From the NCBI RefSeq assembly GCF_000003815.2, contig NC_049987.1:22330956-22394955 (forward strand): DNA of 64,000 nucleotides. Direction: 5' to 3'. Below are positions 24,001-36,676 of the stretch, piece by piece. Each line of letters begins with the position of its first letter. The stretch's first letter is position 1. A program made the position numbers and the translations under genes. The notes beneath the pieces were generated by a model. The model was not told the origin of the DNA. It worked only from the letters and a program-made list of their open reading frames with translations, and searched no databases. This DNA is from Branchiostoma floridae. Taxonomy: Eukaryota > Chordata > Leptocardii > Amphioxiformes > Branchiostomatidae.

Positions 24001-27000
24001 CTCACCACCTACATTTTCAACAGACTGTTGACTGTAAAGCCATGACCACAATGATTCTAAACTTTGTGGATAAATAAAAAGATTCATGAAGTATAATATG
24101 CCCCATAATTGTGAGTTATGCATCTGACATCTGGTTGAGGACACGAATCTATTGATTATCCCTCGTACCTATTCATATATTCATATCACGAGTTCAAGTT
24201 TCTTATCAGTTTGCAAATTGTATTAAGGTCGTTATCATCAAATACTACAGGGAAATAGTCGTTAGCGATAGCCGAGAGTGAGATTTGCGGAGCTTATATT
24301 ATGTATGATAGATCGTCTGATCTCACACGAGTAGCAGGCGTCGCGTGACTGAGAAGCTGATGTGTTGCGCCGAAGGGCGGTTTCGTCGGATGAGTGATAC
24401 AGATACAGACAGATAGCACCTTACAGATTGTTCGCTAGGGAGAAGCACGGCGGTTTGAAAGAGGTTTTATGTCATACAGATACATCAAATCGTAGTGGAT
24501 TTCTGCTTTGCCTGAATGTATTGCATCTCAAAGCACAAAGGGGCAAATAGTGCATCAGTTCAATATAATTTTCTTCGTTCTCTTGCATCCTTTCAGTTCT
24601 CTTAAGAATGGATAGGTGGGGTGAAAACGTGATTCTTGAGTATTGCGTACGAGTTTTTTTTGCGAATAGTTTTGAAACCACAGTATGTTTTGCACACATA
24701 CACTTTTATTCGCACACCCAACAATTTGCCAGCATATTTCGTCCAATTATCTGGATGGTGCAACTATGCGAAAATATCTGTCTGGACCGCACCAGTTTGG
24801 GATTTAGGGATTCCGTGCAATTAACTGGCTTCTACTGTAATGAAGAATCAACTGGAGCGACAATTAAGAGGGACCATGGAAAGTGTGGTGGGTTCTTAAA
24901 TGTGCTTCAGGTGTGGCTCTTATTAGAAAAGGTATCTCCATTTAACGTCCTATCCGAGGGATGACAGTAACCGAAGCTAGGTACTCATTTTCACCTGAGT
25001 AAAGTAAGGAAAGTCGTGTTAAGTGCCTTTCCGAAGAGCACAAGATCAAAGCATACCAGGTGATTTGGATGTAGGATCCCTGGGCTTGCGCCAACCTCTA
25101 TACCGTTACGCTTAGTGACGCCACGAATGTTAAGAGACGCCAGAAATGTTAAGAGACATGTTTACATTAGAATTCAGACGACAAAACCACGGCGGTTAGA
25201 AACGATTATACGATTAACACGCCGGATCAACTTCATTTGAACGCAGACAAACATACCTGTAGAGCTGCGCACTGGTTACCTAATCTATCTAGTGCGGAAT
25301 TCGCGGTGAAAAGATATCACCAACCCAGAGGACGTGACGGCGCCGCAGCGCTAACCAGGTTCTGCGTCCCTGGGCTCCGTACACTCCGGTAGAAATATCG
25401 ACGTTTCCTGTAGAATTGGCAGCTATCTTAAAAGATTTAACACTGCGAAGTCAAACGGGCTGGAACGGAGCGGAATGAGGTGTGGATAATTCATTATCAA
25501 GTTGATGGTCCTCCGAGGGCCGTGCTAAGAGTTGAGATGGATGGGTGTGCTAAGAAAGATGTAGGATCGGTGTGGACGTGTACGTGTGGACGTGACTTAC
25601 CCCCGACAGCTTACAGCTGATAATGAATTGAGATATTACATGTCTCCGTTAGGCAGGAAAGACAATTGATACGAATTTCCTCACTTCACTCAGGTGAGAA
25701 TGAGTATCTAGCTTCGGTCAGGGGCGTCCCTCTGATAGGAAATACCTATATATCTACAGCCTTACTTACGGCGTATCTGTATCTGCATGTCCGGTATAAC
25801 TGCCCTTCGGCACAAAACACCAGCTTTTATATCTGTACAACCGGTATAACTGCCCTTCGGCATAACACACCAGCTTTTATATATCTGTACAGCCGGTATA
25901 ACTGCCCTTCGGCATAACACACCAGCTTTTATATATCTGTACAGCCGGTATAACTGCCCTTCGGCATAACACACTAGCTTTTATATATCTGTGCAGCCGG
26001 TATAACTGCCTTCGGTGAAAATGAATACCTAGCTATAGGTCCTCCGAGGGCCGTGCTAAGAGTGGAGATGGATGGGTGTGTGGAGGAAGCTGTAGGATCG
26101 TTGTGGACGTGTACGCGTGGAGTGTTTGTGGACGTGACTCTGCTCCGACGACTTACAACTGATGATAAACTGAGCTATCGCATGCATCTACTAGGAAAGA
26201 CACAGGAAAAAAAGACACGAGTTTCCTCACTTCTCTCAGCTTCGGTTAGGGACGCCCCTCTGATAGGAAAAAAATAGTATGTATCCACGGCCGTACTAAC
26301 GGTGTATCTGTATCTGCATGGCCGGTATAACTGTCCTTCGGCATAATACACCAGCTTTTATATATCTGTACAGCCTGTATAACTGCCTTCGGTAAAAATG
26401 AATACATAGCTATAGGTCCTTTGAAGGCCGTGCTAAAAGTGGAGATGAATGGGTGCGTGGAGGAAGATGTAAGGTCGGGTGTGGACGTGTACGTGTGGAC
26501 GTGACTCACCTCCGACGGCTTACCGCTGATAATGAACTGAGCTATTACATGTCTCCGCTAGGTAGAAGAGACACTTAATACAAATTTCCTCACTTCCCTC
26601 AGGTGAGAATGAGTACCTAGTTTCGGTTAGGGACGTCCCTCTGATAGGAAAAATCTATGTATCCACGGCCTTACTAACGGTGTATCTGTATCTGCATGGT
26701 CGGCATAACTGCCCTTCGGCATAACACACCAGCTTATATATCTTTTATATACTCAGCCGGTATAACTGCCCTTCGGCATAACACACCAGCTTTTATATAT
26801 CTGTACAGCCGGTATAATTACTATTAATGCCCTTCGGCATAACACGCCAGCTTTTATATCTGTACAGCCGGTACAACTGCCCTTCGGCATAACACACCAG
26901 CTTTTATATCTGTACAGCCGGTATAATTACTATAAATGCCCTTCGGCATAACACACCAGCTTTTATATCTGTACAGCCGGTATAATTACTATAAATGCCC

Positions 27001-30000
27001 TTCGGCATAACACACCAGCTTTTATATCTGTACAGCCGGTATAATTACTATAAATGCCCTTCGGCATAACACGCCAGCTTTTATATCTGTACAGCCGGTA
27101 TAATTACTATAAATGCCCTTCGGCATAACACACCAGCTTTTATATCTGTACAGCCGGTATAATTACTATAAATGCCCTTCGGCATAACACGCCAGCTTTT
27201 ATATATCTGTACAGCCGGTATAACTGCCCTTCGGTGAAAACGAATACCTAGCTATAGGTCCTCCGAGGGCCGTGCTAAGAGTGGAGATGGATGGGTGTGT
27301 GGAGGACGATTTTGGGTCGGTGTGGACGTGTGGAGTGTTTGTGGACGTGACTCAACTCCGACGGCTTACAACTGATAACAAACTGAGGTATTACATGCCT
27401 CTGCTAGGGAGGACACTTAACACGAATTTCCTCACTTCACTCGGGTGAGAATGAGTACCTAGCTTCGGTTAGGGACGTCCCTCTGATAGGAACAATCTAT
27501 GCACCCACAGCCGTACTAACGGTGTATCTGTATTTGCTTGACCGGCATAACTGCCCTTCAGCATAACACACCAGACGGATGAGAGCATGTAGGAAGATGT
27601 AGGGTCGGTGTGGACGTGTACGTGTGGACGTGGACGTGTGGGGTGTTTGTGGACGTGACTCAGCTCCGACGGCTTACAGCTGATAATGAACTGAGGTATC
27701 GCATGCCTCTGCTAGAACCTATGTGTCCACAGCCTTAATTATGGTGTATCTGTATCTGTATCTGGTCAGTATAACCGTCCTTTGGCATAACACACCAGCT
27801 TCCGCGCGGCCGTATTTTTATCGGTATGGCTGGTATACTAGCAACCGCTCTTCAACGTAACACATCAGCTTCTTTTTCAGTATCTGTATAGTCAGTCTAA
27901 CGATGATAGCTAGTAAGGTGTTCATTATTTTCCTGATCCATTACCTGTAATAACCATAACGTATGACCTGTGACCTGTGATAATAAAACCTGTGACCTGT
28001 AACCTGCGATAATCATAACCTATGCCCTTTGACCTGTTCCAGCCTCCCGCACCATGGTTATCGCCATCTCCACTGCGGCAGCTGCATCCGGGACATTGCT
28101 GCTCATCATGATCATATTTTGTTTCCGCTGGTGGTTGCGCAGGCGCAAAACATCAGGTATGCTAACATGTAAGAGTATGCTGTGAAATGGGTGAAATTTA
28201 TATCATACAAAGCCAGAAACAGGATAGAAAAGTTATTTGTACACAACTGTGTTATTGAAGGCATCTCAGCGAACTCAGGGCAATCCCTTGTATATGTATT
28301 ACGTAAATACCTGCCTTACCTTTGGGACTGCGTTGTTAATGATGAAAAACCGTATCTGTCAATAGATTCCGTCAGAATCGCCCTAAGAAAGGCGACAGAT
28401 GGTCACTTAAACATCAAAATTCAGTAGAGAAAATACAGTGTCTTACTGACCCGATAGAACTGTTCTTGGATGAACTCACAAGGAGTTGAATACATGTCCA
28501 AGCTGGCCCATGTGACACCATCATTAAACGAGCAAGGTCTTATGAAAAAGTTAGAACGTGGGGCGATAATTGCTTAGACTTCCCCTCCTTCTCCCCCGCC
28601 TACTCTTAGCATTAGTTTAGGGCTAATTTGCCATCCCTTTATATGAACTTTGTCACCTTTGCGTTCTAAAAAAATACGTGAGAGAGGTGGAAACGTCTGC
28701 AGGAGACAAGTTCATTGCCAAAACACGAAGACACACATCCCGCGGGTTCAACCTGTCAAAGTGACAGGGCGGCAGACTCGGATCATAAGTTAAAAAAGAA
28801 CGACTTCAAAAAAGCTTTTATCTTCATGAAAGAAATGAATAATTATGACATTACACAACTGACACCAGGCTGAAATAAGGAAATGTCTTGAACTTGAAGA
28901 AGAAGGAAAACATGTCTTGAAGAAATGCTTTGATCCCGTGAAAGACATATCTGCATGGTCACATAGCGTGCTCGGCTTACGGCATATTTGCATTTATATT
29001 ATACGTGGAAGAAAGAACGGCTCTAAAAGACACGTTGATCCCCACCTTGAAAGAAACAAATGCGGCATGAACACCATGGCCGCACACAGCGGTCTTTACG
29101 GGAATGATGGAGTGAGCTTGGTCAAGTGTATGTTATTACATTTATACAACACATGGAAAACATGGCAGCTGATTTTGAACTATACGTTAAAAAGGATGAT
29201 TTATAGAAAGACGTAGCCACACACCTTTATGTCTTGGAAAACTTACGACTCAGTCCACTGATTGGAATCATTCGTGGAAAGAGAATGATTAAAAAAAGCA
29301 CTTTGATCTCTGTCAAAGACACGAGTGCTTTATGAACAACGTAGCCACACGCAGTGGTCTGTAAAGAAGTTACTCGGAAAACTTACAGCTAATTTGAATT
29401 ATACCTGGAAAAAAATTAATAAAAAAGACACTTCAATATCTATCAAAGAAATAAATGCTTTATAAACGACGTAGCCACACACACTAGTGGTCTGTAAATA
29501 AGTTATGTAGTGGGTTTGGGTTTACATTTATATTATACGTAGAAAACTAACTACAAGGAAAAGGAAAGACTAATAAAAAACAAGTCTTTGATCTTTGTTA
29601 AAGAAACGGATCACAATGTTATGAATAAAGGAGCTACACGCAGTGGTCTGTAATAAAGTTATGTAGTTGGTTTGGGTTTACATTTAGATCATACGTGGAA
29701 AACGTACAGCTGATTTGACTTATAGGTGGAAAAAAGAATGACTAAAAAAGACACTTTGGTCTCTATCAAAGAAGTAAATGCTTTATAAAAAAGACACGAA
29801 TGCTTCATGAACAACGTAGCCACACACAGTGGCCTGTAAAGAAGTTATGTAGTGGGTTGGGGTTTACATTTATATCATACGTGGAAAACGTACAGCTGAT
29901 TTGAATCATACGTGGAAAAGAAGAACTAAAAAAATGACACCTTGACCTCTATCAAAGAAATAAATGCTTTATGAAAGACGTAGTCTCTTACAGCGGCCTG

Positions 30001-33000
30001 TAAAAATAATTATGGAGCGGGCTTGGTTCTACATTCATATCACACGGGGAAAACGTACACCTGACTTGACTTATACCTGGAAAGAGAATGACTTAAAAAA
30101 GACACTTTCATCTCTGTCAAAGAAACGAATACGGCTTGAACACCGTAGCTACGTACGGTGGTCTGTAGCGACCTGGTGCAGTGTGCACGCGTTAGGCGCC
30201 TGAGCTGAGCCCGATAGCCTAACCTTCAAACAAATGCCAGATGAAAGGTTGTCAGGGCATGATGTATATTTCCCTGGAGTAATGAACGCCAACAAAGGCA
30301 GCCTGCAAGACCGAGCGCTGAGAAGCCGTCATGTGAGGTATCTACCCGGATCTGCGGGGACTTAGGAAGGTCGGCAGGGTTAAACCAGGACTTAATCAAA
30401 AGATTGAGCGGCCTTCATTCAAGGCGAGAGGCGAGATTTATCTCTCCCTTGTCCTCTCTTGGGCACGAAAAGAGCACACGAATCAAGTCAATACAAAATC
30501 TACTGGTGTTAGTTTAATGGGATGAAAGATGCAAACAAGATAAAGTGACATTTATTCACGAACTTGGAATAGATTAATTAACTGTTACTGATTTTAAAGT
30601 TAAGGCAAATGGATACTTTAAGGGAACCTGTGTGACGTTTGAGTTCCAGGTCACGTGGCGACCCTATTCCGAGCTGTTTCAAAATGGCGAATGCCAATTG
30701 AAAGTCTCCTCACCAAGAAACTTCTTGCGTATCAGTCTTCTTCGTACTCAATGCATGTTTCAGACTTGAAACCTGCAATCGAAACTTTTATGTGTTGCAG
30801 CATGATGATAATTTTATCAACATAATTAGCTTACAAAATATGTCTCCACTCCTCCAATCAATCTGTCTGTCTGTTGCAGCCACTGCTGCCAAGACTTCAG
30901 AAGCTTTCATCCGCTGCCCGGCCTCGGAGACGAAGAAACCGGTCAATAACTACTGCGAAAGCCCAAGGTGAGCACATCAATCTACCGACTGTGTTTTTCT
31001 GTGCTTCTCTGAATCAAAGTTAAAGTGCATTTTAACTGTGTGCTGTGGCGCTGTGTGTGGCGTTACTCTCTAAGCAGAGGTTAGGCTCCGGCTGGTTTTG
31101 TAACGTTTTTTTTTTAGTCGTTTTTATCGGGCTTTCTATTTTGTCATTTTTCTTGAAGTACGCCAGCCAAACCCTTGGCCGGGCAGCGCGCACTTCCCAT
31201 GAACGTGATAAACGGCTGTAATGTACTGAAGTGATTTGGTTTATGGCGCTTTAAAAAACTGCGACTGTCGGTAGAGGTTAGGTTTTGACACAGCAAGATA
31301 AGATACAAAATAGAAAGCCCGATAAAAACGACTAAAAAAACGTTCAAAAAACAACCGGAGCCTAACCTCTGCTTGGAGAGTATGTGGCGTAACTGATAGA
31401 GTGTTTGGCTCGGAACCTAGAGATCCCAAGTTCAATACTCTCCGGTTAAACATTGATTCGGAGTGACGTCTGCCAACCAACACAGATTAACTTTCTAGTT
31501 ATTTTTTAATGCTGGTAGCTTTGATTTTGGAGGGAACTTTTTAATTACCACGTTTTAGCCTGGCTTTGGATGGAGCTACTATAACTTTGCTTATATAGAG
31601 CTTTAACCATATATCTGATGACAAACATAAGGACGCCACGGTAAAGACGAAGGTAACATGTAAAAACCACTAACAGGCTGAAATGTAGTGCTTCAAATCT
31701 AGTGCCCCTAAAGTTTGGAGAACGACTTTCTGAATTTAAAGTGACCTTTGTAACATGCTGTAATGTTGGAAGTAAACCTTTACTGGCGGGATGTTCATAA
31801 ACTGGTATTTGTAGATGGTGCAAGTAGAATGAAGCAAAATGCGCCGACTTTTATGCCCTTTAACGACATGTCTAAGCATCAGAGGCAATAATGTCTACGT
31901 AACATTTAGCTCCCAGACCCAGATGTCTCGTAACCTGAACCGTATTTGTAGAAGTAAAGAGAGCTTTGATGAAAGGGTTCTGGTTTAACTACCTCAACTC
32001 TGGCTTTTCGCTTATATCAAATCTCGTTTGCAGTATATTTTCTTATTAAGGGTTTCCCACAACAGTTCTTAGAAGAGCAGAGGCTTTGAAGCATTTATTA
32101 ACGCCTCGGGTGTTTTTAAACTTATGAGCGATGTGACTTCCCCCGAGGGCTTAATATAATCCTCGTAATCCTAAATACCTGCGGGTGTTTGTAGCGTGGG
32201 GAGAGGGGGAAATAATCCGGTATAAAACTGAGCCCCGTTTCTAACGGTGTTAGAGAACATCACCCTTGGTGTTCTATGCTGTCATTATTGCTCAAACGTC
32301 GTGGTACTCTAGCTTCTGCCACCAAAATAACTTCGTAAGTTTTGAAACAAAGAACGTTTTACAATGCCAAGACCGATGCACCTAGAATATTGAATCTGCC
32401 TTTTTCTTGCCTTGCGCCCTCCCCATCAAGTGACTATTGGTCGACCTCGGTTTATAGAATTGTGGTATTCATCTTGTACCCGATAAAACGATTTAAAACC
32501 TCTGCTTCTAGAGTAGACGAATGCTAGTAGCAGACTGAGATAATTTTTACTGCTATTTTCGACGATCCAAATGTGCTCTTAAAGTTAACGATTTATCAGC
32601 AGTGGCTGGCTTGCCATATGGGCTGTATTGTCCCATACGGTTTATCATCAATAGTATATCAGTAAACATTTTGCAGGCAAAGTTTGTGGACAAATTAAGG
32701 TGAAATGCTTGTCTCGGAGGTGACTGTGCGAACGTCCTGTATAAAAGTTAGGTAGTTTCGTGGCCTTTTTGAAGTCGTAGGCTATTATCCAATGTCTATG
32801 GCATGGTATTGGAAGACGGAGATTTTCGGCCCTAATCAGAAAGAGGAAACCATTTGACCAGGAAGAAAATCTAGACGGTTTAGATCCAGAACCACCATCA
32901 ATTCGCATAGCGGATAACGGGCGGATCCCATTTGTAAATTAAATGATGAGAAAAACCAAACTGTTCTCCAACTTAAGAAATTTCACCCATTGGAATTTTA

Positions 33001-35006
33001 ACGGAATCTCTCCATCTTCTTCAGCCATTTGAACCTAGTGCTGTAGACACTTCTCAATAATATAACTGTATCCTTTGAATGTGTCTGTACGTATGTTTAT
33101 TTTCTCAGACTAAAGGCGAGTATGGTGGAGGTTCACCAGCTGAACGGTGCCCTGAAGCAGCGGACCTGCTCGACTCTTGTGGACGACGACTCTCCCTGTG
33201 ACGAGCTGTTCTTCCCATGTAAGTACTACTGATAGGGCCTTCAAGCTGTGACAGAATCACCAGGAATCAAGCAGAAACAGTTGGAATGACGAATTTGCCA
33301 TATTGTGGTGGGAATTCCAAATGGGCCTAATACTTCTTCACACGAGAGACGAAATGAGCCGGAATACCGTCTGAATGAAAATTCTTGTATATTACTGTAT
33401 ATTGGTAGTAAATACTAGAAATTCTCACTGCATTCCAGATATTTGTGCTCATTCTTGTGGCGGACCGGTTCTAATTCTCCATTGAATGAAATCAGAATGT
33501 TTCGAATAATGTTGGAAAGAGTGTGGTCGTATAGCAGTTAGAATAGTTAGGATATACTTTGATTGTCGTTTAATATTTCTCCACCTCAAATGCATCTCGA
33601 AAATTTTGAGCATGCATCATGACGGCCACAACATCCAGGACGGCCACAAGAATATGCACAAATATATTGAATGCAGTGAGAAGTTCTAAAATACAGTACA
33701 AATTCCCTGGAATACACAAAGAAGTTCATTCAGACTGCAATTCGGCCAATTCTGATTCTCGTGTGAAGAGGTCTTAAGGCCTAGGCTAGCAACCAACCGA
33801 GGGGCTCTTCGCTAACCCTACGGTGCTGGGAGTGAAGTCCGTCCGCCCATTTCATTAGCGCATGTCGGGGATTTTTCTACGGGTTGGTTAAAATTACGGC
33901 GGCGATAACTCAAAAGACCAGCTAAAAGACAGGCTGCCAGAAACCCATTACCAGACTGGGACCGGCAAATCAACCAAAAGCCACAGAGTGTAGAATGGTT
34001 AACCAAAGCGTTGATTCAATAATGTGGATGACTTTCATACGGTCATCAATTTTTGACTGTTTAAAAAAAATTCAACCATATTGTAAATCGTAAAAAAAGT
34101 TGGTAGAAAATGAGTAAGTGTATGATGTAAAACATGGAAAATCGGATAATGATGTCATTGAATGTCAAATGTGAAAGAACGCGTTAACAATAGTTAAGAA
34201 TCTATTTTCTGTATACCATACTGAGTGTTGATAGACATTTACTCAACCTTCCTGACCACTTAGATTTCATAATGAAGGCAGCTTTTGTGGCCGATAGCGT
34301 TTTGTCATCATCAGTCATTTCAGCGGTCACATTGCCACATTCTCTGATGACCACCGGAACTGGTCTGCTACATTTGCCACACTTAATTGGTCATATAGAG
34401 TTTCATGTGGCGTATTTGGTTACAGTAGGATGTCTTTTCTCACATGCCTTATAAAAGTAGTCACCTGAAATTGAACAGATTTCTCCTTGTCTACAAAAAA
34501 TGATTTTGAAAAAAATCTTAATTGAATTACACTTGTAGTATTAGCCAAATCTAGCGCCATATCGAATTTCACGAATAAAGCCTTGAAATTCGATATTTGG
34601 CCGAGTCCGTAGAATTTCATGAAGAATTGGCATGATACGTCCGGTCAATCGGACAAGGTCGACGGAAGTACGAGTACGTCCCTACAATTGCATGTACCAA
34701 AAATATTTGTCTGGAATCAGGAAAATCAGGATCTATAAGACAAATGCGCCGTTAGCCATCAAAGCGTAGGAACGTCACATCTCTCTACATATGACGAGGG
34801 GTATAGATTATCAATACTTTACCTCCCTAGGGAACAAAAGATATGTGCATAGATTTGAAACATCCGTTTCAACTAAGCTTAAATCTGTAGATATTCATGT
34901 GTGGCTGAGTGTGCTTGTGCATGTCTGTGTTTATGTCTGCGTGTCTGTGTGTGCATGTTCGTGTATTTGTGTGTATGATGTGTGTGTGCGTGAGTGAGAG
35001 GGAGAT

Positions 35007-35044
<38 letters not shown>

Positions 35045-35089
35045 AGAAAGAGAGAAAGTGTGTTTGAGAGGGAGATCTAGAGAGAGAGA

Positions 35090-35126
<37 letters not shown>

Positions 35127-36550
35127 TGTGTGTGTGTGTGCCTATGTGTGTGTGTGTGCGTACGTGCGCTTAAAATTGTATCAAAAGAAGTACTGACTAC
35201 AAAGTGTTCCACTAGTGCATATTGCACTAGTTAATCGGACAGGCCAGTCGGATATATATGTGTGGCTCCGTCTAAACTAGACCGCGTAGCAGATCCAAGG
35301 CATGATGTATCATTCCTATGGATTTATGTATTGATAAACGTCGACAAAGTGCATTACGTGGACTTACCCGCCCAGACAGCGGGAGCCGATAACAGGCGCC
35401 CCATCAACATTACATACTGATGAACACATTCTACATTAACGATCAATAATGCCGGACCAGAGGTCAACAGTAGGAGGCTGATCAAACCATCATCAATGAC
35501 AACCAGAACAAGATAAAGCAATGAGCGAGCTGAGTAGATACACACATATGCAGGCCAAATGCATTAGTAAGTGGATTACACAGACAGGCTATCTGATGGA
35601 GCTGTAAGCTTGCCAGTAAAGCTCTCTAGAAGTCACGGTTGAGTAGCTGTGTGGAAGTCTGAACGCTGTGAGACAAATTTGCAAATCTATATCCCCCCCC
35701 CCCTTCGGTCAGTATTGACCATGGTAAAATCCTAATTGATATCAGCCCTTCAGCTTCGGTAACGGATAAACAATCCTATACAAGAATGGACATAGTTGAG
35801 TAGCTCTGTGGAAGTCTGAAATGAACGCTGTGAGCCAAGTTTGCAAATGTATATGCCCCCCACCCCCTTCGGTCAGTATTGACCATGGTAAAATCCTAAT
35901 TGATATCAGCCCTTCAGCTTCGGTAACGGATAAACAATCCTATACAAGAATGGACATAGTTGAGTAGCTGTGTGGAAGTCTGAAATGAACAACAGTGTGA
36001 GCCAAATTTGCAAATCTATATCCCCCCCCCCCTTCGGTCAGTACTGACCATGGTAATCTTAACTGATATCAGCCCTTCCGCTTCAGTTATGGAAAGCAAT
36101 CCTATACGAGAATCGCAGTCTCTAGCTATAGCTACCATATAGGGCACATCTGAAAGTTGAGTCAGGTCTCTTGTAAAGTTCTTTTCTCTGAATCAGCTTT
36201 TTGTCTGTGCGCATCATCGGTGTGGCCTATCACGATTTTAGCTGTCTGGAAAATCTGCATGATGATGGCCGTATCACAAAGCAAGATGGCAGCCCTGCCG
36301 CCATTTTGACTCAGGCAGAATTATGTTGTTGTTCCATTCGCCAAATATGCAAATATAAGATTGGAAACCAAATAAAGCAAAATTTCAAATATACCATGGT
36401 TCACAACCGTTTTGCTAAAGTTTAGTACATGTACGAGGCAAATGCAATCTTGTCTCTTTCGGGTGGCACTACTGCCTTCCTCATGATGCGTGACCAACTA
36501 TTTGTCTATACTATAGTGCTTATCAATACGGATGGCGGCACAAGTTTTGA

Positions 36551-36628
<78 letters not shown>

Positions 36629-36637
36629 TGTGATCTG

Positions 36638-36676
<39 letters not shown>

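Noticed and set aside
25760-27235. CRISPR-like look of regularly spaced short repeats
   Set aside because: Whole units are repeated without unique spacers, in a eukaryotic intron.
34931-35234. Cysteine/valine or threonine/histidine repeat proteins
   Set aside because: Low-complexity GT and GA repeats; no splice or domain support.
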